From: Deltaproteobacteria bacterium GWC2_55_46
GTDB taxonomy: Bacteria; Desulfobacterota; GWC2-55-46
Assembly (NCBI GenBank): GCA_001595385.3
Contig: LVEI03000001.1
Span: forward strand, 1,951,501-2,015,500
Length of the DNA stretch: 64,000 nt
Direction: 5' to 3'
Shown here: piece after piece, positions 23,574 through 33,900 of the stretch
How positions within the stretch are numbered: the stretch's first letter is position 1
Layout: every line of letters starts with the position of its first letter
Made by a program: the position numbers and the translations under genes
Notes under the pieces: generated by a model
What the model saw: only the letters and a program-made list of their open reading frames with translations
What the model was told of the DNA's origin: nothing
Databases searched by the model: none

Positions 23574-26500
23574 ATGGCGCGGGTGAGCAGTATATTCCTA
23601 TTTCTGGCCATGGCTGTATGGCTGCTGTACCCTGCCGCTGCCGCGGCTACCGACCCGATGCTCTCGGGGGCTGAGTCGGTTGTCGCGTCGGATGTCCTTG
23701 ACCAGAGGCGTCCGAAAGTGGCTTTCGACGGTTCGAGGTACCTGGTGGTCTGGGAGGACAACAGGAGCGGCGCATTTGAGATATGGGGCCGTTTCTATGC
23801 CCGGTCCGGCGTCCCGGACGGCTCCGAGTTCATCATCACCGGCACAAGTAACGCAACTGACAGCAGGCCCGAGTTGAGCTTCAATGGCACCAGGTACCTT
23901 GTGACATGGGGCGATATGAGCGGCGCGGGCGGGACCGAGACTGATATATACGGCCGGTTTGTTGAGACGGATGGGACTGTTGGGGCAGCTTTCGCTATAT
24001 GCACCGCGGCAGGCTTCCAGCAGAAATCTTATATCGAGACCGATGGCTCCAATTTCCTTGTTGTATGGATGGACGGGAGAGACCAGGGCAATAATCGTTT
24101 TGATGTCTACGGACGGTTTGTCTCGGCCTCTGGCGTATTGGGCCCCGAGACGGGGATAGCCGTCGGGGTCGGCTCAGCGGAACGCCCTGAGATAAAGTTT
24201 AACGGTACGAGGTACCTTGTCGTATGGAATGACTCACGCGACCCTTTCAACTTTGGCGTTGACAATTTCAGCTTTAACATATGGGGACGCACCATCGATA
24301 GCTCAGGCAACCTCGGCGGCGAGATAGTCATATCCGGAGCGACGGGAGAACAGACGCATCCGCATGTGGACTTCGACGGCACGAACTACCTCGTCGTATG
24401 GAGGGACTTCAGGAACGACCCTTCAGGCATTCAGGCGGAGATATATGGGCAGAGGTTGAATTCGATAGACCAGGTAACCCCCTTGCTTAACGGTGGCGAG
24501 GTCGCCATAAGCACGGCCCCAGCCTCGGACAAGTATCCGCATAGCCTTATCTATAACCGTGACAAGAGGTACTTCCTCGTATATTCCAGTGGTTTTAATA
24601 ATAATACCACCACCGGCAATGTCTACGGCAGGTTCTTAAAGCAGGCCGGCGATGCTTACGGCCCTGAGATAGTCGTAAGCCAGGATCCCTCCCGGAGGGC
24701 GCGCGCGGCCTTTGACGGAGAGAACTTCCTTGTGGTCTGGGCAGCGCTTGGGAGCGATGATGATGTCCACGCCCAGCTCGTAAAGGATGTCGTAAGCATA
24801 ACAACCGCGAGCCTGCCAGACGGCGCGGCAGGCGCGGCGTATAGCGCGTCGCTTTCCGCCACAGGTGGCGTCGAGCCCTATACATGGGGGTTCGACCCTT
24901 CCAATCCGGGGACGCTTCCTCCCGGGCTCAGCCTCAGCTCCAGCGGCGTGCTCTCAGGGACACCCACCGTGGCCGGCACATATACATTCAGGCCGCGCGT
25001 CTATGACAGCTACTTCTCCTATATCTCCAAAGACTATACGGTGACGATAAATAGCGGGACTGTCACCAATGTCAATGTAACGCTCTCTTTTCCGCCGAAT
25101 GAGCCCGGCTTCACAACTGACGGCCTCAACCCTGACACAGGTGATCCGGCGACTGTCTTCGAGTTCAAGGTCGTCTACACCTCGGCCAATAATACGCCGC
25201 CTCAGTATATGAATGTCTGCATAGACAACCAGTGCTGGCCTATGTGGGATGACGGATGGATCTCCGGAGTGAGCGGCTCAGGTGCGCGTAAGCCAGGGCT
25301 TCTTTTCGACGGGCAATATTCCAACGGAGAGCAGTATGTCTGGCGCGGTTCATTGACCGTTGGTACGCACACCTATAAGTTCAGGGCCTTTGACGGCGCG
25401 GAATACGGGAAGCTCCCATACTCCGGCTCTTTATCTGGCCCGACCGTCTCATCAGCCCCTCCTGCGGATGTGACACCGCCCCAGACGCAGTGGAACGTCA
25501 GTTACGACAACTCCAGCCCTCCCAATAAGGTACTGAGGCTGGGCGCGGCCGATGAGGATGTCAGCAACCCAGGCACCTATTCCATCAATACCGTGCGGGA
25601 GATAAACTACAGCATAGACGGGGGAGCCCTGGTTACCGTCCCCGGAGCTGAAGCCTTCATAACCTTCTCAAACGAAGGCTCATACGATGTGTCTTACTAC
25701 GCGGTAGACACCTCAGGGAATGCGGAGAGCGCCCAGCAGGTAAACGTAACACTTGACCGCACCCCCCCTGTCATCACGGCGGTGGACGGCTCTATTACGT
25801 TGCCACAAGGGGCTTTATACGCTGATTGGCACGATCTGCTTCAGTTCGTGTCTGCTACCGACAACCTTTCCGGCGTACAGCTGCTATACCCGAGCCTAAG
25901 CCAGTTCTACCCGGGATTTTACCCTTATCTGGCCTGGGTCGCCGTCGACTTTGAGAGCAACACCGCCGTGGAACATAATAACATAACGATAAACACCCAA
26001 TCCACGGTCTACGGCCTTCAGCTCGCAGGCGGCACAACAGCGCAGATATCCGTGAACGGCCAGACGCTTTCGAATGTAAGCGCTACCACGGCTGGACCGC
26101 CGCCCCCCGGGGTATTGTTCCCGGTGGGGGCCATATCATACAGCGTGACATCGCCGTCCGGCGGGCAGGTGACGACGACATTTACATTCACGCCGGCCAT
26201 CTCTGGCCCGATAGACCTGTACAAGGTAAACGGAGGTGGGCAAATTACGCCTCTGCCACCATCTGATTGGACGGCGTCAACAGTGGGCTCTTCCACTGTC
26301 ATCACCTTGACGCTTGCCGACAACGGGCCATATGACCTGGACCCCGCTCTGGGTATGATAGAAGACCCTGTGGCTGTCGGGATAATAGTGAACGCTCCTC
26401 CTGTTGCCTCGGTTGGCTCTGACCGGAACGTCTTCACCGGCGAGACGATTGCATTCGATGGCGCCGGCTCCTCAGACCCTGAGGGCGCGTCGCTTTCCTA

Positions 26501-27626
26501 TTCATGGGCGATTGACTCTGCCCCGTCTGGAAGCGCGGCTGTCCTTTCTGGCGCGGATACCGTCTCGCCTACCCTTGTACCCGATGTCGATGGGCAGTAC
26601 ATCGTTTCTCTCGTCGTAAACGACGGGGTGATCTCGAGCGCCCCTGACACGGTCCTTGTGAACGCCACGATGAACATGCCGCCGGTAGTTACGCTTTCGG
26701 CCTCGACCCTCACCGGCGTCGCCCCGGTCACTGTCTCCTTTGACGCTTCTGGCAGTTACGACCCAGAAGGCGGCGCGCTATCCTACTCATGGGATTTCGG
26801 CGACCCATCAAGCGGGCCTGAGAATACCTCGACCGGGGAGAGCACAGTCCACACATACGCCACGGCTGGTTCCTACTCCGCGGTCGTAAAGATAAAGGAT
26901 GCGTTCGGAAACATCGAGAGCGCCTCGGTCGTGGTTGAGGTAACCGCGCCGAACATGCCGCCTTCGGTAAGCCCGATAGGCAGCCCGGCAAGCGGAACCA
27001 TCCCGCTCGTCGTCAACTTCCAGTCTAACGCGAGCGACCCGGAGGGCGGCGCGTTATCCTACTCGTGGGAGTTCGGCGATGGCGCGACATCATCTGAGGC
27101 CGACCCTATGCATGTATATTATGTCCCTGGGGCATATCAGGCAAGGGTCACGGTATCTGACGGAGAGCATAGCGTGACTGGTACGGTTACAGTAAGCGTT
27201 GATTCGGCTCTCAGCATAAATGTCACGGACGCCAAGGCCGACCTCGGAGGAAGGGGCAATGTCATAGGCAAGCTCAATATCAAAGCCTCCTACGACTACC
27301 GTGGGACGCTTGTCCCGTCTGACGTCATACGGGTCGTCTTCGGCGGCATTACCGAGTTCGAAGGGACCTTCGGCAACTTTACGGCCTCTGAGGATGAACC
27401 AGGGGTCTACGAAAGGAAGGATGACAATCTTCATGTGAAGATCGATACCTCGTCAGGTATGATAAAACTGACGAGGCATAAGACGGTGCTCTCTTCGATA
27501 GACAACTCTAACGGTGTGGAGGTGGCCATTACCTTTGGCTACTCTACCGGTGTCGACCGCATCTTTATGGAGGAGAAGAGGAACAGCGGGAGGCTTGAGG
27601 AGTTGACCTATAAAGAGCACTACTAA
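23574..27626 (+). CDS. large secreted repeat protein: propeller-like repeats, Ig and PKD domains
   Basis: A 1350-residue exported protein with a signal peptide (FLFLAMAVWLLYPAAAAA). Residues about 40-400 hold seven copies of a roughly 52-residue unit ending in P-F-G-YLVVW-D-R-IYGR, suggesting a seven-bladed beta-propeller. A putative Ig domain follows (about 410-495, with LPPGLSLSSSGVLSGTPT), then beta-rich modules, a region like choice-of-anchor U domains (about 800-930), three PKD-type domains (about 940-1210; YSWDFGDP, YSWEFGDG) and a unique C-terminal region. No transmembrane or sorting signal is obvious. ATG 23574 follows AAAGGAGGG. It probably binds glycans or proteins at the cell surface. 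It is the main cargo of the putative island. Confidence 0.8.
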   Translation: MARVSSIFLFLAMAVWLLYPAAAAATDPMLSGAESVVASDVLDQRRPKVAFDGSRYLVVWEDNRSGAFEIWGRFYARSGVPDGSEFIITGTSNATDSRPELSFNGTRYLVTWGDMSGAGGTETDIYGRFVETDGTVGAAFAICTAAGFQQKSYIETDGSNFLVVWMDGRDQGNNRFDVYGRFVSASGVLGPETGIAVGVGSAERPEIKFNGTRYLVVWNDSRDPFNFGVDNFSFNIWGRTIDSSGNLGGEIVISGATGEQTHPHVDFDGTNYLVVWRDFRNDPSGIQAEIYGQRLNSIDQVTPLLNGGEVAISTAPASDKYPHSLIYNRDKRYFLVYSSGFNNNTTTGNVYGRFLKQAGDAYGPEIVVSQDPSRRARAAFDGENFLVVWAALGSDDDVHAQLVKDVVSITTASLPDGAAGAAYSASLSATGGVEPYTWGFDPSNPGTLPPGLSLSSSGVLSGTPTVAGTYTFRPRVYDSYFSYISKDYTVTINSGTVTNVNVTLSFPPNEPGFTTDGLNPDTGDPATVFEFKVVYTSANNTPPQYMNVCIDNQCWPMWDDGWISGVSGSGARKPGLLFDGQYSNGEQYVWRGSLTVGTHTYKFRAFDGAEYGKLPYSGSLSGPTVSSAPPADVTPPQTQWNVSYDNSSPPNKVLRLGAADEDVSNPGTYSINTVREINYSIDGGALVTVPGAEAFITFSNEGSYDVSYYAVDTSGNAESAQQVNVTLDRTPPVITAVDGSITLPQGALYADWHDLLQFVSATDNLSGVQLLYPSLSQFYPGFYPYLAWVAVDFESNTAVEHNNITINTQSTVYGLQLAGGTTAQISVNGQTLSNVSATTAGPPPPGVLFPVGAISYSVTSPSGGQVTTTFTFTPAISGPIDLYKVNGGGQITPLPPSDWTASTVGSSTVITLTLADNGPYDLDPALGMIEDPVAVGIIVNAPPVASVGSDRNVFTGETIAFDGAGSSDPEGASLSYSWAIDSAPSGSAAVLSGADTVSPTLVPDVDGQYIVSLVVNDGVISSAPDTVLVNATMNMPPVVTLSASTLTGVAPVTVSFDASGSYDPEGGALSYSWDFGDPSSGPENTSTGESTVHTYATAGSYSAVVKIKDAFGNIESASVVVEVTAPNMPPSVSPIGSPASGTIPLVVNFQSNASDPEGGALSYSWEFGDGATSSEADPMHVYYVPGAYQARVTVSDGEHSVTGTVTVSVDSALSINVTDAKADLGGRGNVIGKLNIKASYDYRGTLVPSDVIRVVFGGITEFEGTFGNFTASEDEPGVYERKDDNLHVKIDTSSGMIKLTRHKTVLSSIDNSNGVEVAITFGYSTGVDRIFMEEKRNSGRLEELTYKEHY

Positions 27627-27655
27627 GGAAGTGGAATAAGGTTTTTCGGAGGACC

Positions 27656-27693
27656 AACCAGGCGCCCATGAAATGGGGCGCCTGGTTTTTTTT
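27656..27693 (+). terminator. terminator after the large secreted protein
   Basis: AACCAGGCGCCCAT pairs with ATGGGGCGCCTGGTT with one bulge, followed by TTTTTTTT. Confidence 0.85.
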
Positions 27694-27786
27694 GAGTCTG
27701 AAAGTTCGACTGCCTGAGCCTGCCTTCAATCCTGCTGAGTATTTTGATCTTCCCCCGAAAAAATGGACACACAGTTAAGCTACATC

Positions 27787-27808
27787 CGAATCCCTGTGGG
27801 GACGCCAA
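27787..27808 (+). repeat. attachment-site repeat, right copy (tRNA-Glu fragment)
   Basis: Exact copy of 22463-22484. It stands alone here without the rest of a tRNA, in otherwise unremarkable DNA, 8 bp before a terminator. Confidence 0.75.
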
Positions 27809-27815
27809 GAAAATC

Positions 27816-27847
27816 AAAGGTGTTACAGCGAAAGCTGTAACACCTTT
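27816..27847 (+). terminator. terminator next to the right tRNA fragment
   Basis: AAAGGTGTTACAGC pairs perfectly with GCTGTAACACCTTT across GAAA, then ATTATTTT. Placed directly behind a tRNA 3' end, it is probably the original terminator of the tRNA-Glu transcript, displaced by the insertion. The 689 bases between the secreted protein and the AddB-like gene hold this, two other non-coding features and tRNA-His. Confidence 0.8.
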
Positions 27848-27938
27848 ATTATTTTGCCTGTGCCTGTCAGGCGCATTGTATCTATGGCCGGTTAGATTAT
27901 GGAATGTAAGGGGAAGTCAGGATGTTAAGGGGAAAAAA

Positions 27939-28015
27939 TGGGGTGGACGAGGGGATTCGAACCCCCAACCCCCGGAGTCACAGTCCAGTGCTCTAACCGT
28001 TGAGCCACGTCCACC
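27939..28015 (-). tRNA. tRNA-His (anticodon GTG)
   Basis: On the minus strand: acceptor GTGGACG/CGTCCAC with the extra 5' G typical of tRNA-His, discriminator C, anticodon GTG in a CTGGA-stem loop, TTCGAAT T-loop and encoded CCA. Confidence 0.96.
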
Positions 28016-28232
28016 ATAGGTCGGTAATATCTTCTGTATAACAAATTTTTTTAACATATGCGTCATCTGCTGTCAATACAAATGCACCCTGAGAAAGAGG
28101 GCGCGCCACCTTCGATAGCCGCTTCCTGCCCGGTTTCATGTCGCGCGATTTTCAGCCTTGAATTTGCCTGTTGAATTAGTATTTAATCATCTTCTGGTCG
28201 AATTCCCCGCAGCTTACCGCGCCTGCATTTGA

Positions 28233-28267
28233 CCCCTCCCTCATATCCACTCCCGTTAAGGGAGGGG
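28233..28267. repeat. intergenic inverted repeat upstream of the AddB-like gene
   Basis: CCCCTCCC (28233-28240) and GGGAGGGG (28260-28267) form a hairpin in a style similar to other dispersed palindromes. It lies inside an apparent N-terminal extension of the next reading frame, arguing that the extension is not translated. Confidence 0.6.
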
Positions 28268-28315
28268 AGGTTTGGAGATATCCATCAGCTTGCTGTGGAG
28301 AGGTTCGTAAACGCT

Positions 28316-30985
28316 ATGACCGATACCCGAACAGACCAGCTCTTTACCGCCCTGAAAAGAGGCGCTGTCGTGCTTACGGCAAACCTGAGGCTTGCGCGCC
28401 ACCTGAGGTCTGATTACGACAGGACAATGGCCGCCTCCGGGCTTCTTTCCTGGCCCACGCCCGAAGTGCTGCCCCTTTCAGCGTGGGCCGCGTCCGTCTG
28501 GGAAGAATATGGTGATAAGCCCGTCCTCGGGGGCGCGGCCTCTTTAGCCTTGTGGGAAAAGGTTATCACAACAGATTCAGGGCAGGCGTGGCCGGGGGGT
28601 GTGGCCAGGAGCGCCTATGAGGCGTATGGCCTGCTGAAGGAGTACGGGATAAGGCTCCCGGAGGAGCTTTATCTTACAGAGGAGGCGAGGGCGCTAAAGA
28701 GGTGGGCTTACGCTTATGATAGCGAGCTTGGAACGCTTGGCTTCATCGACCTATCAGAGGTCTCTGCCAGGGTGAAGGTCATTATCGATAAAGGGGCTGA
28801 GCTCCCGACGGAGGCGGTCTTCGCTGGTTTTGACGAGATGAGCCCCGCTACATCGGCCATTATCTCTGCCCTCAAGGCGAGGGGGGTGGATGTATGGTCG
28901 TGGCCAGGCGATGGAGATGAAGGCGCCTGGGCTGCCGCCAGGGTAAGGGTGAGGCCTTTTGCCGACGAGACAGAAGAGGTCGTCCAGGCCGCGAGGTGGG
29001 CGAGAAAGACCCTGGAGCCCGGCATGAAGATAGGCTTCATAGTGCCTGAGCTTGAAAGGTACAGGGAGTTGATCTTAAGGGAGTTCTCTGCCGAATTAAA
29101 TCCCTCTTCGGTCATCCCCGGGGCGGTTGTGCGAGAGGTCTTTAACATCTCTTTGGGCAGGCCGCTTGCCGATGAGCCGCTTGTAAGGACCGCGCTCGAT
29201 ATACTCTCCATTGGCGAAGGCGACATCGATATGGAAAGGCTGAGCCAGCTCCTGCGCTCGCCGTATTTCGCGGCCGGGGAGGCCACAGCGCTTGCGAGGC
29301 TCGATTACATGCTCAAGGAAGATAACAGGATGGCCTTGAGCATAAAGGAGCTTAGAGACCTTTTTAAAAGGACCGGGAATACGCCGTTCGAGAAGAGGGC
29401 GGACGCATGGGTAAGGTGGCTCAGGGGGGCGAGGACAAAAGAGCTTCCTGCTGACTGGGCCAGGTCATTTACAGACCTCCTCGGCAAGGTGGGCTGGCTT
29501 TCAGGGATAAAGCTCACGGGAAAGGAGTTCCAGGCGCACAAGGCATGGAACTCGTGCCTTGAAAGGTTCGCGGGCCTGGGCGATATACTGGGCAGGGTCA
29601 CAAGGACGGAGGCCCAATCCGCCCTTCAGACTATCGCGCGAGAGACGATCCACCAGCCAGAGACCCCTGAATGCAATATCCAGGTGCTGGGCCTCCTTGA
29701 ATCCACCGGCATTTCATTCGACAGGCTCTGGATAATGGGCTGCCATGACCTGTCGCTGCCGTCCAGCCCCTCGCCAAACCCGTTTATACCTGTATGGCTC
29801 CAGAAAGAACGGAGGCTCCCCCGCTCATCGAGCGAGCGCGAGCTTGAGTTCGCCGCCGCCGCCGTAAAAAGACTCCTTCAAAGCGCGCCGGAAGTAGAGG
29901 TAAGCTACCCCAGGGTAACCGATGAGAGGGAGCGGAGCTGCAGCCATTTTTTCAGCCCCTTCCAGGTGGTCGAAGAGAAGATAGCCGCCTCAGCGAGGCT
30001 TTTAGAGGGCGTGCGGCAGGGCGCGATGGAAGAAGCGCCGGAAGATAAACAGATCCCGGTGGCGGCAGAAGAGAAGGCGGAGATAAAAGGGGGCACGTCG
30101 ATACTCAAGAACCAGTCGATGTGCCCGTTCAGGGCCTTTGCCATAAACAGGCTCAACGCTACCCCGGTCCCCGCTACGATGCTTGGCCTTAAGCCCGAGA
30201 CGAGGGGCACCATAATACACGCAGCGCTAAAGCTGTTCTGGGAGAAGGTCGAGGACTCCGCGAAGCTCAGGGAGCTTGAAGGCTCCGGCAGGCTCGATAC
30301 CTATTTGGAAGAGCTTGCCTCAAAGGCGCTTGAGGAGGCCAGCGTGCCTCCGCCGCTCTCTAAGCGCTTTATCGAGCTTGAGAAAAGAAGGCTCGTCTCG
30401 GTCCTTCAGGGCTGGATAGCGATCGAGCTTTCAAGGGAGGTGGGCTTCAGGGTAAAGGCGCTTGAGGCTCAGAAGGAAATAGAGATAGGCGGACTGAAGA
30501 TAAACGGCAGGGTGGACAGGGTCGATGAGCTTGAAGGCGGGGGCGAGGCGATAATCGACTACAAAAGTGGCAGCCCTGACAGGTACGACTGGCTCTCGCG
30601 GCGACCGAGGGAGCCGCAGATACTTATCTACAGCTCTACAGGCGGCTTCAACGCGGTCTCCTTCGCGAGGCTGGTGCCAGGCGAGTGCAGGTTCGTAGGC
30701 ATCTCAAAGGATAACGCACTGCCAGGCATAAAGCCTTATGAAGATGACAAGGAATTTAAGAAGAAGGCAGAGGAAAGTGATTGGGATGGGCTGATGGAGT
30801 CATGGGCCGGCGCGCTGGAATCGCTCGCAAAGGATTTCATGGAGGGCAAAGCCCAGGCAGACCCGGACGGCGGGGTGACGGGCAGCACAAGCGCCTGCAG
30901 GTACTGTGAGCTTAAAGCTCTTTGCAGGATAACCGAAAGGGGCTTCCATTCGGGCGGGGAAGACGAAGGGGGCGCGGATGAATAG
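28316..30985 (+). CDS. AddB-like PD-(D/E)XK nuclease (probable DNA repair protein)
   Basis: About 889 residues from ATG 28316. The N-terminal part (about 15-550) resembles an inactivated helicase scaffold as in AddB; the C-terminal part carries a RecB-type nuclease core with GRVDRVDELEGGGEAIIDYKSG near residues 755-775. A cysteine in NQSMCPFRAFA near residue 602 and the terminal CRYCELKALC near residue 863 fit the AddB-type 4Fe-4S cluster. It resembles the roughly 900-residue family called 'probable DNA repair protein'. It overlaps the helicase gene by 8 bp, so the products likely form a two-subunit end-resection nuclease. The start is preferred because the upstream extension is a palindromic repeat. 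Confidence 0.82.
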   Translation: MTDTRTDQLFTALKRGAVVLTANLRLARHLRSDYDRTMAASGLLSWPTPEVLPLSAWAASVWEEYGDKPVLGGAASLALWEKVITTDSGQAWPGGVARSAYEAYGLLKEYGIRLPEELYLTEEARALKRWAYAYDSELGTLGFIDLSEVSARVKVIIDKGAELPTEAVFAGFDEMSPATSAIISALKARGVDVWSWPGDGDEGAWAAARVRVRPFADETEEVVQAARWARKTLEPGMKIGFIVPELERYRELILREFSAELNPSSVIPGAVVREVFNISLGRPLADEPLVRTALDILSIGEGDIDMERLSQLLRSPYFAAGEATALARLDYMLKEDNRMALSIKELRDLFKRTGNTPFEKRADAWVRWLRGARTKELPADWARSFTDLLGKVGWLSGIKLTGKEFQAHKAWNSCLERFAGLGDILGRVTRTEAQSALQTIARETIHQPETPECNIQVLGLLESTGISFDRLWIMGCHDLSLPSSPSPNPFIPVWLQKERRLPRSSSERELEFAAAAVKRLLQSAPEVEVSYPRVTDERERSCSHFFSPFQVVEEKIAASARLLEGVRQGAMEEAPEDKQIPVAAEEKAEIKGGTSILKNQSMCPFRAFAINRLNATPVPATMLGLKPETRGTIIHAALKLFWEKVEDSAKLRELEGSGRLDTYLEELASKALEEASVPPPLSKRFIELEKRRLVSVLQGWIAIELSREVGFRVKALEAQKEIEIGGLKINGRVDRVDELEGGGEAIIDYKSGSPDRYDWLSRRPREPQILIYSSTGGFNAVSFARLVPGECRFVGISKDNALPGIKPYEDDKEFKKKAEESDWDGLMESWAGALESLAKDFMEGKAQADPDGGVTGSTSACRYCELKALCRITERGFHSGGEDEGGADE

Positions 30986-33900
30986 CGACGCTTCCGCAAG
31001 AGAGCGCGCGCTGGATGTGTCCGCTTCTTTCGCGGTGCAGGCCCCGGCCGGCTCAGGGAAGACAGAGCTCCTCATGCAGAGGTTTCTCAAGCTCCTCTCT
31101 ATCGTCGAGAAGCCGGAGCAGATACTCGCCCTGACGTTTACGAGGAAGGCCGCCGGGCAGATGCACTCCCGCATCATCGCCGCCATAGGTAAGGCCGCCC
31201 AGGGCTTTGAGGCAGACAAGCCCCATGAGAGGAAGACCATCGAGCTTGCGGCGGCGGCGCTTGAAAGGGACGCCGTTATGGGCTGGCGCCTCCTGGAGAA
31301 CCCCGGCAGGCTGAAGGTCCAGACCATCGATTCCTTCTCATCGACCCTGGCAAGGCAGATGCCGCTTCTCTCCGGCCTTGGGAGCTATACCGTAACCGAA
31401 GAGCCGCTGGAGTTCTACCTGGCGGCGGCAGAGGCAACTGTCGCCCTCGTAGAGGACGATGGGGCTGGCGGAGAGGCTGTAAGAAGGGCCCTCGCTCACA
31501 TGGACAACTCGGTCAAGGGCCTCACCGAAAGGCTCGTGATGATGCTCGGCAGAAGGGACCAGTGGCTGAGGCACGTAACAAGGAGCTCTACAGACAGAGA
31601 GCTTAAGGCCATGCTCGAAGGCTCGCTCAAAAGGCTTGTCGAATCAGAGCTTGAGTCTATCGAGGCGGCCTTTCCTCCTCCGGCTGTCAGCAGCCTTTTG
31701 AGGTGCGCAAGATTCGCGGCCTCGAATATCAATAAAGACAAGAGCGCTATCTTGAACCTCGCGTCTATTGCCCGCATGCCGACGAAAAAGGCCGAGGAGC
31801 TGCCTTTATGGAAGGGTATAGCTGAGCTGCTGCTTACCAAGGAAGGCGGGTTACGCAAGCCCGGCGGCGTGAAAGCCACGAACGGCTTCCCCAGCGGGGA
31901 CGCGGGGGATAGATCGGTCAAGGATGAGTTCAAGGGACTGCTTTCATCACTTGAGGGCGATGACCGCCTCGTAGATGCGTTAGGAAGGGCGCGGAAACTT
32001 CCGAGCCCGGTCTTCGACGAAGAGGAATGGGAGACGCTCCTTGCCCTCGTGCGCCTTTTGCCCATAGCCGACGGAAAGCTCAATGAGGCCTTCACTCAGT
32101 CAGGCTCCGTCGATTTCCAGGCGATAGCCCTTGCGGCGTTAAGGTCGCTTGGCACAGCGGACGAGCCGACGGACCTCATGCTCTCGCTCGATCTCCGTAT
32201 CCAGCATATACTCGTAGACGAGTATCAGGACACCTCTCAGACACAGCTCGCGCTCCTGGAGGCCCTTACAAGGGGCTGGACAGCCGGGGACGGCAGGACC
32301 CTTTTCGTGGTCGGCGACCCGATGCAGTCTATATATCTTTTCAGGGAGGCGGAGGTAGGCCTCTTCCTTGAGGCGAGGCTAAAGGGCATCGGTACGGTAG
32401 GTCTTACCCCGCTGACGCTTTCAAGGAACTTCAGGTCCCAGGAGAAGATCGTCTCCTGGGTGAACGGGACCTTGAGCGGCGCGTTCCCGGACAGGGAAGA
32501 GACCTTTACAGGCTCGGTCACCTACGCGCCTTCGACCGCTGTGAAAGAGGCGATAGATGGCAGGGGGGTCGAGATAAGGCTCCTTGCGAAGGACGACCTC
32601 TTCGAGGCGGGGCAGGTATTATCTATCCTTGAAAATATCCCTTCGGGCGAGACCGCCGCGGTGCTTTGCAGGTCGAGGTCTCACGTCGACAGTATCGTCG
32701 GCGCGCTCACGAGGGAAGGCATCCCGTTCAGGGCAAGGGATATAGACCCGCTCTTCGACAGGACGGTGATACAGGACCTGCTCGCGCTCCTCAAGGCCCT
32801 TGACCACCCGTTTGACAGGGTGGCCTGGCTCGCCTGCCTGAGGGCTCCATGGTGCGGGCTCGGCCTGGGCGACCTCTTCAACCTCTGTTATCTCGACAAG
32901 GCGTCCCCGGTAATGGAGCTTATGCGGGATGAGAGAAGGCTATCTGCCATTCCAGAAGACGGGAGGGTAAGGCTTGAAAGGTTCAGGGAGGGGATGGAGG
33001 AGGCCAGGGAGGTCTGGGGCAGGAGGCCGCCCTCAGAGGTATTAAGGGGGCTCTGGATAGCTATCGGCGGGCCAGCGTGCGTTGACGGCTCCGGGATGCG
33101 GGACGCCGAAGAGTTCCTGGGCCTTGTCGGGTCTATCGAAGAGCCCGGCGGAGTATCTATAGAGGGGCTCGAGGCACGGACGTTCCGCCTCTTCGCCGGA
33201 GGGGGCGTCGAGGATGCCGCCGTCGATATAATGACCATCCACAAGGCAAAGGGCCTCGAGTTCGATAACGTCATCATCCCCGGCCTCGGAAAGAAGCCGA
33301 GGCATGAGGAGAGGCGGCTCCTTGTATGGATGGAAAAGGAGGACGACCTTCTCCTTGCCCCTGTCGAGAAGAAAGGTTCAAAGGACGGAGGGGATATCTA
33401 CAATTACCTCTTCGACATACACAAGAAGAAGGCCGTCCTCGAGGAGACCCGTCTGTTATACGTAGCAGCCACCAGGGCTAAAAAGTCGCTCTACCTCATC
33501 GGCCACGTAGACGAAAAAGAGGACGGGACATTAAGTATGGCGCCAAGGTCTTTCCTGTCGCAGATAAAGCATGCCCTCAATAAAGAGATGCTGCTGGACG
33601 GGCAGGATGGCGGGGAGCGCTCAGAGCCAGGACGCGCCGGAAGGAGGCTCGGCGCCTCATGGGCGCTGCCGGAGGCGGCCCCGCCGGTTATCGTCGAGAG
33701 CGCCGAGAGGCTTATCGAAGGAGAGCCTGAGTTCTACTGGGCTGGCGAGGCCATACGCCACCTTGGTACCGTGGTGCACAGGTACTTCTGCAGGATAGCG
33801 AGGGAAGGGGTCAGCTCCTGGGATAGATTGCGGTTAAGGGGAGAGCAAGGCAGGATAGCAAGGATGCTCCGCTCGCTCGGGCTGGGCAAGGCCGAAGCCG

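Larger units (their letters stand above)
22463..27808. mobile_element. putative 5.3-kb tRNA-Glu-integrated island
   Basis: Identical 22-bp sequences at 22463-22484 (3' end of tRNA-Glu) and 27787-27808 bound this segment. Integrating elements that target a tRNA 3' end leave an intact tRNA on one side and a fragment on the other, as seen here. Inside are four phased GGTATAA motifs, an AT-rich stretch of about 900 bp unlike the surrounding GC-rich DNA, and one 1350-residue secreted protein. No integrase or excisionase is visible, so it would be a decayed or non-autonomous element. The attachment interpretation is inference from the repeat. Confidence 0.6.

Noticed and set aside
27744-28019. Open frame that includes the right tRNA-Glu fragment and tRNA-His region
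   Set aside because: Overlaps a terminator and a tRNA gene; a shadow of non-coding features.
28229-28315. N-terminal 29-residue extension of the AddB-like protein
   Set aside because: The stretch is an intergenic inverted repeat without a ribosome site; ATG 28316 is the more likely start.
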